In this document: in pieces, positions 1 to 6,719 of the stretch
Numbering within the stretch: position 1 is the stretch's first letter
Layout: every line of letters begins with the position of its first letter
Origin: a gamma proteobacterium symbiont of Bathyaustriella thionipta
GTDB taxonomy: Bacteria > Pseudomonadota > Gammaproteobacteria > Chromatiales > Chromatiaceae
NCBI GenBank assembly: GCA_025656895.1
Contig: JAHXHF010000131.1
Coordinates: 1 to 8,246 of the forward strand
Direction: 5' to 3'
Length of the DNA: 8,246 nucleotides
Notes under the pieces: generated by a model
Seen by the model: only the letters and a program-made list of their open reading frames with translations
Databases searched by the model: none
Told to the model about the DNA's origin: nothing
Translations under genes and position numbers: made by a program

Positions 1-1
1 T

Positions 2-76
2 CCTCGAAACTGGAAAAAGAAATTTGCCACTGATCCGCTGAGGTCCGATCTGTATTGGATCAAAAATAAGGGGTGA
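2..76 (+). CDS. Possible C-terminal end of an IS66 TnpC transposase (partial)
   Basis: An open frame enters from the left edge and stops with TGA at 74-76, only 12 bases before the presumed IS end. It encodes 24 residues starting PRNWKKKFATDP. IS66 TnpC proteins usually finish with a short motif of the type L-L-P-x-x-W, and PRNW at the first visible residues would fit that, followed by a tail of about 20 residues. The direction towards the right end and the short distance to the terminus are also as expected. The piece is short and the call rests on one four-residue motif, so it could be chance. Confidence 0.35.
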   Translation, partial: PRNWKKKFATDPLRSDLYWIKNKG

Positions 77-88
77 ATGACCGCTTAC
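70..88 (-). repeat. Terminal inverted repeat of the IS66-like element
   Basis: Read on the minus strand from base 88 this is GTAAGCGGTCATTCACCCC. The opening GTAAGCG matches the usual start of IS66-family ends. The partner repeat is not in the window, so the exact length of the repeat cannot be fixed. Confidence 0.5.
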
Positions 89-1083
89 ATTAAAATGAGC
101 ATATAGACATAGCGAATACGAATCTTGTGGCCGCTGATATCCTCAACCAGACCGCCAGCGCCGGAAGCATCGGCCACCGCCGCACTGAACTGACTGCCAA
201 TGGCTGTGATGGCCAGCAAAGCAGGTAAAACCATCGCAACCGGAGTGGTTAAATCAATGATTGCGGTTACATCCGAACCCAGCCCCGGATGGAACAGCAC
301 GGTTGCCAGACCCAGAAATAACAGATAAATCAGACTGGATAGCAACTGAGCCGAGCGCATGCTGGAAATACGCTGTTCCGGTGGATGAATGTCGCCCAGA
401 TAGCGGGATATTTCGAAGCCCTGTACCACAATCAGCAGCCCCATAAGAACCCGAAAATCGTGCAGATTGATGCCTGAATCCATGACTGGCAAAGCCCAGT
501 TTCCAGTCATGAGCAATTGAATGTTATAGATAATCAGGCTTAGCAGTAAGGCGCCAATCATGCCCAGATTCAGGGATACGGCATATTTCTCCACCGCCTC
601 CAGTTCCTGCAGACCTCGCCACATGCCGACCGCGCAAATGAAAAAAAGCAACAGACTGGTAATGCTATTGGCGGCTATTTCACTGTCTATTCCGATGGCT
701 TTTAATACAAAGGCGCCGAGCAATTCCAGGTAATAGGTGACAGAAACGAAATAGGCTGCCACCAGCACAATGCGCGACAGTTCGGCAATATTCTGAGCAG
801 CGCCGGAAGTTTTTCTTTCGATGGGTTCAAAGTGGCGAATATTAAAACGAATGGCATCGCCGACCCAAAATGCCAGCAGTAGCAACAGCGCCATGCACAG
901 CACAGCCAGATTGCCTACGATACCGGCCAGCAAAGGCGCGCTGATCAGAAAGCCACTGCCCATAATCGAGGCCAGTGGTGAAACAGTGGCGCTCCAGTCA
1001 GAGGATGCGCTCAGGCGTTGGGAGAATGCGAACCAGGAAGCCAGCGATAAGGCCACAAGAATGATGACAATATTCAGTAACAT
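85..1083 (-). CDS. APC-like multi-pass membrane transporter, C-terminally truncated
   Basis: This 332-residue protein is almost entirely membrane helices. I count about nine full segments (roughly residues 2-20, 38-57, 59-79, 103-130, 141-157, 168-188, 211-225, 246-264 and 281-303) and a tenth that begins at 323 and is cut off at the last residue, 332. A glycine-rich stretch in an early helix (GSG at 42-44) resembles the unwound first helix of APC-superfamily permeases, so a solute transporter of that general fold is possible; the substrate is unknown. Ending inside a helix is abnormal: the final codon AT|G and the TAA stop come from the IS66-like end at base 88. The start ATG at 1081-1083 has GGAT about 10 bases upstream. 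The gene follows the diguanylate cyclase gene by 105 bases on the same strand. It is probably a non-functional remnant. Confidence 0.6.
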   Translation of the reverse strand: MLLNIVIILVALSLASWFAFSQRLSASSDWSATVSPLASIMGSGFLISAPLLAGIVGNLAVLCMALLLLLAFWVGDAIRFNIRHFEPIERKTSGAAQNIAELSRIVLVAAYFVSVTYYLELLGAFVLKAIGIDSEIAANSITSLLLFFICAVGMWRGLQELEAVEKYAVSLNLGMIGALLLSLIIYNIQLLMTGNWALPVMDSGINLHDFRVLMGLLIVVQGFEISRYLGDIHPPEQRISSMRSAQLLSSLIYLLFLGLATVLFHPGLGSDVTAIIDLTTPVAMVLPALLAITAIGSQFSAAVADASGAGGLVEDISGHKIRIRYVYMLILM

Positions 1084-1106
1084 CCGCTTATCCGGGGCGG
1101 TTTAGT

Positions 1107-1127
1107 GGGCAAAGAATGAGTTTGCCC
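1107..1127. other. Small hairpin between the cyclase and transporter genes
   Basis: A perfect 7-base inverted repeat, GGGCAAA (1107-1113) and TTTGCCC (1121-1127), with a 7-base loop. It lies in the 105-base gap between the two minus-strand genes. No T-run follows it on the minus strand, so it is at best an attenuator or mRNA-stabilising hairpin and not a clear terminator. Confidence 0.3.
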
Positions 1128-1188
1128 TGATTTTGCGATAGTGACTTACGGGATGACCGGCTATTGAATGCTTTTGCAGCATGGCTGT

Positions 1189-2202
1189 TTATTTTTTCTG
1201 TTCACGCTTGAGATGAATAATATTGCCAGTGCGCATTCCAGCCGCTTTATTATTGTATAAATCGGCATCGGCCCGGTACAACAAAGAATCACAGCTGTCA
1301 TGCTCATGCCATTGCGCGACACCGATAGAGAAGCCGATAATATTATCCAGCCGTTTGTGTAAGCGCTCTGCGATCCGTTGAGCGGCACTTACATCGGTAT
1401 TTTGTAACAGCAGAATAAATTCATCGCCACCCCAGCGGGCGATAATGTCAGCATTTCTGGCCGAATCACGCAATGCCTGACCGACTTCCACAAGCACACG
1501 GTCACCGGCCAGGTGGCCGCGTTGATCATTAATCTGTTTGAAATTGTCCAGATCAATCATCATAACAACCAGAGAATCTTTACTGCGTTCGGAAGATGAT
1601 ATTTTGTGCTTGAAAAAAGCATCCCAGGTATGCCGATTGAGCAAGCCGGTCAGGTTGTCGCGGGTAGCCAAAGTATGGATACGGTTAATCAGCATGCGCA
1701 CAATAATACCGGCGGTGATACAGCAACCGATGAGGAGCATGGTGATCGCAGGCCAGCCGGAAATCTCCAGTGACGCGGCTACTCCGGCAAATGTAGCGGC
1801 TGAAAATGAAATAAAAAAAGCGACAACGGGCAGGGTGAAAAAATGAAAAGCATAGATAGAGCTGAGAATGTAGATGGAGCCGATGAGCAAGCCTGCGGCC
1901 GAGTGCCCGGCATATATGGAAATGCCCACCAGAGACAGGCCCAAAGGGACATGTACCACAGCAATCCACAAAGGGATGTGCTGGCGCAGCAGATAGAAAG
2001 CCAGTGCCAGCAGTAAAGCCAGGGTCACAACGGCATATAAAACCGGCTTGTTGGCTTCCGGCCAAAACGGTAAGGATAAGGCGACCAGACCGGACAGGGA
2101 AGGGATGCCATAACCCACCGCCGACAGCGTAGCCATCTCGGTGATGGTGCCGGGCATATCCATGCGCCGTTCAGCCTGTAAAAGTTTTGACCAGAATTCC
2201 AT
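1189..2202 (-). CDS. Membrane-bound GGDEF diguanylate cyclase
   Basis: Predicted to make cyclic di-GMP from two GTP at the inner membrane. With the start at 2202 the protein has 337 residues. The N-terminal half has about six hydrophobic segments (roughly residues 25-45, 53-71, 76-96, 103-119, 122-143 and 150-173), an integral-membrane sensor region I cannot assign to a named MASE family. The GGDEF domain follows: DNLTGLLNR (182-190), metal-binding aspartates in the MIDLDNFKQIND stretch (217 and 219), and the active-site GGDEF (258-262). An inhibitory-site RxxD (R249, D252) lies five residues before GGDEF, so product feedback is expected. No EAL domain is present. The frame stays open to 2343, but the extra 47 residues do not look like protein of this family, so I prefer ATG 2202-2200, which has only a weak Shine-Dalgarno. 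Position 2247 (residue 33 of the longer frame) is an alternative start. Confidence 0.88.
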   Translation of the reverse strand: MEFWSKLLQAERRMDMPGTITEMATLSAVGYGIPSLSGLVALSLPFWPEANKPVLYAVVTLALLLALAFYLLRQHIPLWIAVVHVPLGLSLVGISIYAGHSAAGLLIGSIYILSSIYAFHFFTLPVVAFFISFSAATFAGVAASLEISGWPAITMLLIGCCITAGIIVRMLINRIHTLATRDNLTGLLNRHTWDAFFKHKISSSERSKDSLVVMMIDLDNFKQINDQRGHLAGDRVLVEVGQALRDSARNADIIARWGGDEFILLLQNTDVSAAQRIAERLHKRLDNIIGFSIGVAQWHEHDSCDSLLYRADADLYNNKAAGMRTGNIIHLKREQKK

Positions 2203-2308
2203 CAAGCCTGACCCCGGGAGAGTACCTTTAACAGTAAATACTAACATAGATTGAAGTTGATGTGGCATCCGACCCGTAGCACAGCTCTGTATCCGGCCTT
2301 CACCCGAC

Positions 2309-2313
2309 AGGAG
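2309..2313 (+). promoter_or_regulatory. Strong Shine-Dalgarno before a small ORF
   Basis: AGGAG, 8 bases before the ATG at 2322. It is the best-formed ribosome binding site in the window, better than those of mutL, miaA or hflX, and it does not serve any of the long genes. Confidence 0.45.
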
Positions 2314-2321
2314 AATTGAGC

Positions 2322-2411
2322 ATGGGCACAAGTATGCAGGCATCTTATTGGCTTATGACGGCTCGAAGCGGTCAACTGAGAAATCTAGGGTTACGCCTCA
2401 GAAAATGCTAG
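2322..2411 (+). CDS. Candidate 29-residue small protein or leader peptide
   Basis: An ATG-started frame with an ideal AGGAG site 8 bases upstream encodes 29 residues beginning MGTSMQASYWLMTARSG and ending in a basic, leucine- and arginine-rich stretch that finishes RLRKC, then TAG. It lies in the divergent intergenic region and ends 39 bases before the start of the unknown gene at 2451, in the same direction. It could be a small protein, or an upstream leader ORF affecting expression of the 2451-mutL transcript. I do not recognise the peptide. Short frames with a good ribosome binding site do arise by chance, so this needs conservation to be believed. It overlaps the doubtful N-terminal extension of the cyclase frame on the other strand. 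Confidence 0.3.
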   Translation: MGTSMQASYWLMTARSGQLRNLGLRLRKC

Positions 2412-2450
2412 GCTTGCACCTCTTTACAGTGAATAGCCAAGGCAGGTCAG

Positions 2451-3620
2451 ATGCAAAGCGCCCCGCGAGAAATTGTTACCCCGTTTCGTCCCATACCGCT
2501 GGATGTACCCGAGGGCATGAAACCCAACGAATTTTTCAACAGTACCGAAAACCTGAATGATCTGGTACAGAACAATGGTTTGTTGTCGAACCCGGAAAAC
2601 CTGCTGATGTATCGGAAGGCACTGGGACACAGCAACGAATTTGATACTTCTATTATCTACAACACCTCAAAATGCATACTGGACCCGTTGGGCCGGCCGG
2701 TACGCCGTACCCAGGTGCCGGACAAGGTGAAACACTGCTGGAACCGCATGAACCAGATTGTGCTGGCCTATATGCTGGAACAATTCCCGGACCCGGCGGA
2801 TGCCCTGCTGCTGGCCGGAGAAGCCAGTCTGGATGCCACCTGGTCATTAACATCGCCCGGTGTACCCAGTATCCGCATGTTGCATAATCATTTTATTGTG
2901 TTTGACATGCAGCAGTTGCGGGACGCAAAAGAGGCCGATAAAAACAACCCGAACCTGACCGATGGTGGCCAGCACAGCCTGTTTCAGGCACATATGAAAG
3001 AGGTTTACCGGCGCTTTTTCGATCAGGCGCTGCAACTGGAAATCCTGCAACCCGTCAGCACAGCCGATTCACGTCTTGAACTGACCGGTTATCCGCAGGG
3101 CCTGCCCTGCTGGGAAATAAGCGGCGGCGCGGAAGCCCTGAAAGATATTCGTTTCTGGGAAGAATATGACCTGATTCTGAAAGGCTTTCTGGATTTTTAT
3201 CGTACCTTTTTCAGCCAGGTTTCCACCCGCAATGCCGACATGTTGCCGGACGTTTATTTTCCCCGTCAGATAGAAGCCGAGTTACTGTTTGACAATGATT
3301 TTATGTCGGCCGCCAGGAAGGTACGGAACCATTGCATAACCGATGCGTTGTATTCCAATTCGATACGCTGGCAGCCGGCTTTCAAACAGCTTATTTATCG
3401 CAGTGATCGTGGCAAACTGATTGTCACCATCAGTCAGAATTCAATCGGCAACGCCATCACCGAACTGCTGGGCGTGGTGGTCAAACGCCAGCCGGACCCG
3501 CAAGCTTATAGCCGCAAAGAGCCACGCCTGCTGGAGCATCTGTTACAGGTTCGCCAGCGCCTGATTGAAGCCGACCTGGGCGATGGCATTGCTACAGAAT
3601 CCTGGCCGGCCAGTCTCTGA
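2451..3620 (+). CDS. Conserved-looking protein of unknown function, coupled to mutL
   Basis: A 389-residue soluble protein with no signal peptide and no membrane segment. I do not recognise the family. The N-terminus is proline-rich (residues 1-25). A central segment holds a histidine pair in a hydrophobic strand-like context, IRMLHNHFIVF (141-151), faintly like the H-x-H strand of histidine-triad nucleotide hydrolases and transferases, but no complete triad is visible. Cysteines at 75, 96, 220 and 295 are scattered and do not form a metal-binding pattern. The C-terminal third alternates charged helices and ends with a leucine/arginine-rich helix (about 360-373). The start ATG follows GGCAGG about 10 bases upstream. 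The stop (TGA, 3618-3620) is 4 bases before the mutL start, so the two are probably translated together. Codon use resembles its neighbours, and coding looks real throughout. Confidence 0.8.
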   Translation: MQSAPREIVTPFRPIPLDVPEGMKPNEFFNSTENLNDLVQNNGLLSNPENLLMYRKALGHSNEFDTSIIYNTSKCILDPLGRPVRRTQVPDKVKHCWNRMNQIVLAYMLEQFPDPADALLLAGEASLDATWSLTSPGVPSIRMLHNHFIVFDMQQLRDAKEADKNNPNLTDGGQHSLFQAHMKEVYRRFFDQALQLEILQPVSTADSRLELTGYPQGLPCWEISGGAEALKDIRFWEEYDLILKGFLDFYRTFFSQVSTRNADMLPDVYFPRQIEAELLFDNDFMSAARKVRNHCITDALYSNSIRWQPAFKQLIYRSDRGKLIVTISQNSIGNAITELLGVVVKRQPDPQAYSRKEPRLLEHLLQVRQRLIEADLGDGIATESWPASL

Positions 3621-3624
3621 ATTT

Positions 3625-5436
3625 ATGCATATACATGAAATCCGTGTGTTACCGGATCATCTGGTTAACCAGATTGCCGCCGGTGAGGTCATAGAGCGCC
3701 CCGCTGCGGTGGTGAAAGAGCTGGTTGAAAATGCCCTGGACGCGGGTAGCAGCCGCATTGAAGTGGATATAGAGCAGGGCGGGCGCAAGCTCATTCGGGT
3801 GTCGGATAATGGCTGTGGTATCGGGCTTGAGCAGCTACCCGTGGCGCTGCAACGCCATGCCACTTCCAAGATCAGCAGCATGCAGGATCTGGAGCGGGTA
3901 GCCAGTCTTGGCTTTCGCGGCGAAGCACTGCCCAGTATCGCTTCGGTATCACGCCTGTCGATACGCTCGCGCACGCAAGAAGCGGAACATGCCTGGGAAC
4001 TGGAGCTGCAGCCAGCCAGCCCGGCCGAACCGGACATAAAACCGGCAGCCGGCAATGCGGGTACGGTCATCAGTGTACGTGACCTGTTTTTTAATGTGCC
4101 GGCACGGCGCAAGTTTCTGAAAACCGAAAAAACCGAGCTGAACCATATTGACGCGCTGATGAAACGTCTGTCGCTGGCCCGACCGCAATGCGCTTTTTGC
4201 CTGCGCCACAACGGTCGTGTTTTGTGGGACAGTCCGGCAGGTAGCGCGCAACAGGATGAAAAACGTCTGCGCAGTCTGTTGGGTAAAGGCTTTGCGGATG
4301 CGGCCCTGGCTATTGATCTGGCCGCGCAAGCCTCCGGGCTGGATTTAAGTGGCTGGGTGGCGCGACCTGAATTTTCCCGCTCACAGGCCGATATGCAGTA
4401 TTTTTATGTAAATGGCCGCATGGTGCGCGATAAACTGATCACCCACGCGGTACGTCAGGCCTATCAGGACGTGCTTTATCATGGCCGCCAGCCGGCTTAT
4501 GTATTGTTTCTCCGTCTTGATCCACGCATGGTGGATGTGAATGTGCATCCGGCCAAAACCGAGGTGCGCTTTCGTGAAACCCGACTGGTACATGATTTTA
4601 TTTTTCGCGGTCTGCACAAGGCACTGGCGGAACCGGTCGCCGGCGCGGCTTCTGCAACCGAGCAAGCGGCATCCGTTCCGGCCGTAAATCCGTCTTTTCG
4701 CCCGTCGTTAAGTGATCAGTCCCGCCTGCCTTTACAGGCGCATGAAGCACAGGCCGCGTATGCGTTTCAGCAGCCGCCCCCCGAAGATGCCGGCCCGGCT
4801 GCGGGTAATAGCTCGGAAACAGCGGCTGCAAGCCTGCCGGAAGAGACTCATGCCTTCCCTTTGGGCTATGCCATTGCTCAGTTGCACGGGGTTTATATTC
4901 TGGCGCAGAACGAGCAGGGATTGATTGTGGTGGATATGCATGCGGCTCATGAGCGCATTACCTATGAACAGCTGAAAGCACAATACAACAGCCATACGAT
5001 CACGCGCCAGCCTTTGTTATTGCCGCAAACCCTGCATGTGAGCGAGCGCGAAGCCCGCCTGGTGGAAGAGCATGCGCAAGCCTGGCAGCGTATGGGCCTG
5101 AGTCTGCAGCGCTTCTCCAAAGACACCATCGTGATTCGGGAAATTCCGGCTTTGCTTGGGCGTACCGATGCCGAGCAACTGGTGCGTGACAGCCTGGCCG
5201 AATGGCTGTTGTTCGGCACTTCCCGGCTGGTTGAGCAGCAGGTTTACCAAATACTTTCCAGCGTAGCCTGTCATGGCAGTGTGCGCGCCAACCGTAAATT
5301 GTCGATAGATGAAATGAATGCCCTGTTGCGCAGCATGGAACAAACCGAGCGCAGCGATCAGTGCAATCATGGTCGTCCCACCTGGTTTCAGCTCAGTATG
5401 CAGGAACTGGACAAAATGTTTCTGCGCGGCCGTTGA
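3625..5436 (+). CDS. mutL: DNA mismatch repair protein MutL (endonuclease-type)
   Basis: Cytosolic ATPase that links MutS mismatch recognition to strand incision and excision. It has 603 residues, close to E. coli MutL (615). The N-terminal GHKL ATPase shows NQIAAGEV (15-22), the catalytic glutamate in KELVEN (E32, N36), DNGCGI (61-66) and GFRGEA (96-101). A low-complexity Ala/Gln/Pro-rich linker occupies about residues 340-415. The C-terminal dimerisation domain carries DMHAAHERITYE (437-448), the DxHA-x2-E-x4-E metal-binding endonuclease motif with Met in place of the usual Gln, plus ACHGS (548-552) and CNHGRP (580-585). E. coli MutL lacks this site and relies on MutH, so this protein probably nicks DNA itself. 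ATG 3625 is chosen because the protein then starts at the family position; there is little Shine-Dalgarno, consistent with coupling to the gene ending 4 bases upstream. miaA follows after 2 bases. Confidence 0.97.
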   Translation: MHIHEIRVLPDHLVNQIAAGEVIERPAAVVKELVENALDAGSSRIEVDIEQGGRKLIRVSDNGCGIGLEQLPVALQRHATSKISSMQDLERVASLGFRGEALPSIASVSRLSIRSRTQEAEHAWELELQPASPAEPDIKPAAGNAGTVISVRDLFFNVPARRKFLKTEKTELNHIDALMKRLSLARPQCAFCLRHNGRVLWDSPAGSAQQDEKRLRSLLGKGFADAALAIDLAAQASGLDLSGWVARPEFSRSQADMQYFYVNGRMVRDKLITHAVRQAYQDVLYHGRQPAYVLFLRLDPRMVDVNVHPAKTEVRFRETRLVHDFIFRGLHKALAEPVAGAASATEQAASVPAVNPSFRPSLSDQSRLPLQAHEAQAAYAFQQPPPEDAGPAAGNSSETAAASLPEETHAFPLGYAIAQLHGVYILAQNEQGLIVVDMHAAHERITYEQLKAQYNSHTITRQPLLLPQTLHVSEREARLVEEHAQAWQRMGLSLQRFSKDTIVIREIPALLGRTDAEQLVRDSLAEWLLFGTSRLVEQQVYQILSSVACHGSVRANRKLSIDEMNALLRSMEQTERSDQCNHGRPTWFQLSMQELDKMFLRGR

Positions 5437-5438
5437 AT

Positions 5439-6374
5439 ATGTGCCGGGACAAGCCGGTTGTTTTTTTGTGCGGCCCCACCGCCAGCGGCAAAACCAGCCT
5501 GGCGATCGCGCTGGCCGAGCGCTATCCGGTACGCATCATCAGTGTTGATTCTGCACTGATCTATTGTGATATGAATATAGGCACAGCCAAGCCTTCTGCC
5601 GAAGAACGGGCGCGCGCGCCACATCATCTGATTGATATTGTGCAGCCGCAAGAGGCTTATTCGGTCGCGCAGTTTCGCAAAGATGCGCTGCGTGAAATTG
5701 AAACCGCGCATAAGCAAGGGCAAATTCCATTACTGGTCGGCGGCAGCATGATGTATTTCAACGCGCTGGAAAAAGGTTTGTCCAGGCTGCCTGCCAGCGA
5801 CCCGCTGATACGTTCCGCCCTGCAACAACGTTTACAGCAGCAGGGAGCCGCCGAACTGCATGCCGAACTGCAACAGATAGACCCGCAAGCGGCTGAACGT
5901 ATTCATCCCAACGATCCGCAGCGAATTTTGCGCGCACTGGAGGTTTATCAGCAAAGCGGGCAATCCCTCAGTCAGTTACAGCAGCAACAGAGCGCATCGG
6001 CATTACCCTATCCCATACTGAAACTGGCGCGCTCGCCACGGGAACGGGCGGTCTTGCATGAACGCATCGCGCGGCGGTTTGACAACATGCTGGCACAAGG
6101 TTTTGAACAGGAAGTGTTGGATCTTCTGAAATATCATCATCTGCATGCCAACATGCCCAGTATGCGCAGCGTGGGCTATCGGCAAATGCTGCAATATATA
6201 AGCGGCGAAATGGATTATGCCGAAATGCGTGAGCGCGGCATCATTGCCACCCGGCAACTGGCCAAACGCCAATACACCTGGTTGCGTGCCATGCAGAACC
6301 TGAACTGGCTGTATGATGACGAAGCCGATTTGCTCAAAAGCGCCAGCCGGTTTATTGACGCCAGCTTGTGCTAG
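5439..6374 (+). CDS. miaA: tRNA dimethylallyltransferase
   Basis: Transfers a dimethylallyl group from dimethylallyl diphosphate to N6 of A37 in tRNAs that read codons starting with U, the first step towards ms2i6A; it supports translation accuracy and, in enterics, expression of stress regulators. It has 311 residues, typical for bacterial MiaA. The P-loop GPTASGKT is at 12-19, followed by the family strand VDSALIY with the conserved Asp37, then IGTAKP. A later LVGGSMMYF block matches the usual GGT-x-LY region, and the conserved VGYRQ and TRQLAKRQYTW motifs close the protein. The ATG at 5439 is 2 bases after the mutL stop, which argues for co-translation; a longer frame back to 5361 would only overlap mutL. 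The last bases contain a hfq promoter candidate. Confidence 0.96.
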   Translation: MCRDKPVVFLCGPTASGKTSLAIALAERYPVRIISVDSALIYCDMNIGTAKPSAEERARAPHHLIDIVQPQEAYSVAQFRKDALREIETAHKQGQIPLLVGGSMMYFNALEKGLSRLPASDPLIRSALQQRLQQQGAAELHAELQQIDPQAAERIHPNDPQRILRALEVYQQSGQSLSQLQQQQSASALPYPILKLARSPRERAVLHERIARRFDNMLAQGFEQEVLDLLKYHHLHANMPSMRSVGYRQMLQYISGEMDYAEMRERGIIATRQLAKRQYTWLRAMQNLNWLYDDEADLLKSASRFIDASLC

Positions 6375-6382
6375 AATAAATC
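6355..6382 (+). promoter_or_regulatory. Candidate hfq promoter in the 3' end of miaA
   Basis: TGCTAGAAT at 6369-6377 forms an extended -10 element (TGN followed by TAGAAT, close to TATAAT), which spans the miaA stop codon. A TTGACG (6355-6360) lies nearby but at too short a spacing (11 bases) to pair with it; paired at 16 bases it would face a poor TAAATC -10. Having its own promoter inside miaA is known for hfq in E. coli. The exact element is uncertain. Confidence 0.4.
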
Positions 6383-6442
6383 TTCACCTTGTAAAAGAAA
6401 GTGATCCACCCAACATTCAAAATAACAAAATGGAGAACGGAC

Positions 6443-6688
6443 ATGTCAAAAGGGCAAAGCTTACAAGACCCTTTCCTGAACGCCTTGCGCAAGGAAAGAG
6501 TGCAGGTGTCTATCTTTTTAGTCAACGGCATCAAATTGCAGGGGCAGATTGAATCTTTCGATCAATTTGTGGTGCTGTTGAAAAACGCAGTCAGCCAGAT
6601 GGTTTATAAACACGCTATATCCACCATTGTGCCGGCGCGCAATGTGCATCTGCCCATGGGAGATGAAGACGACGATCTTGATAGCTGA
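6443..6688 (+). CDS. hfq: RNA chaperone Hfq, short form with acidic tail
   Basis: Sm-like hexameric chaperone that binds small regulatory RNAs and mRNAs, promoting their pairing and influencing RNA decay. The first about 65 residues match the E. coli protein nearly residue for residue: SKGQSLQDPFLNALRKERV, then the Sm1 stretch (FLVNGIKLQGQIESFDQF) and Sm2 (YKHAISTIVPAR). The proximal-face residues Q8, F42 and the YKHAIS segment, and the rim arginines, are in place. The protein has only 81 residues, against 102 in E. coli: the long disordered tail is reduced to a very acidic end, GDEDDDLDS. Start ATG 6443 is set by GGAG at 6432-6435 and by homology; the frame is open further upstream. hflX starts 31 bases downstream. 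Confidence 0.98.
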   Translation: MSKGQSLQDPFLNALRKERVQVSIFLVNGIKLQGQIESFDQFVVLLKNAVSQMVYKHAISTIVPARNVHLPMGDEDDDLDS

Positions 6689-6719
6689 ATCCTGTAGCGG
6701 GCAGTAACCGGTCTGTCGT

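Larger units (their letters stand above)
1..88. mobile_element. Right end of an IS66-family-like insertion sequence (partial)
   Basis: On the minus strand the sequence starting at base 88 reads GTAAGCGGTCATTCACCCC. IS66-family elements have terminal inverted repeats that begin GTAA, commonly GTAAGCG (family knowledge). The junction falls exactly where the membrane protein gene at 85-1083 is cut off in the middle of a membrane segment, which fits an insertion. IS66 elements duplicate 8 bases of target; the 8 bases next to the end are ATTAAAAT (89-96), and the other copy would lie outside the window. Only the end is present, so the family is inferred from the terminus and a possible transposase tail. 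Confidence 0.55.

Noticed and set aside
2203..2343. N-terminal extension of the cyclase frame by 47 residues
   Set aside because: The added sequence is unlike a GGDEF protein N-terminus, overlaps a divergent small ORF with a better ribosome binding site, and the ATG at 2202 leads straight into the first membrane helices.
2203..2450. Cyclic di-GMP riboswitch in the leader of the cyclase or the unknown gene
   Set aside because: I looked for the conserved GEMM helices and their loop sequences on both strands and found none; no clear sigma-70 or sigma-54 promoter was visible either.
2348..2560. 70-codon plus-strand frame across the start of the unknown gene
   Set aside because: It has no ribosome binding site, overlaps the better-supported start at 2451, and its composition is not protein-like.
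2451..3620. Assigning the unknown protein to the histidine-triad superfamily
   Set aside because: There is only one H-x-H pair, with no third histidine in register and no other family motif, so the resemblance is too thin for a name.
3565..3624. Longer MutL start inside the upstream gene
   Set aside because: MutL homologues begin a few residues before the IRVLPDHLVNQIAAGEV block; the 20 extra residues lie in the upstream gene and look out of frame.
3657..4211. 184-codon minus-strand frame inside mutL
   Set aside because: It lies over the conserved MutL ATPase motifs and is rich in Ser and Arg, as expected for an antisense shadow.
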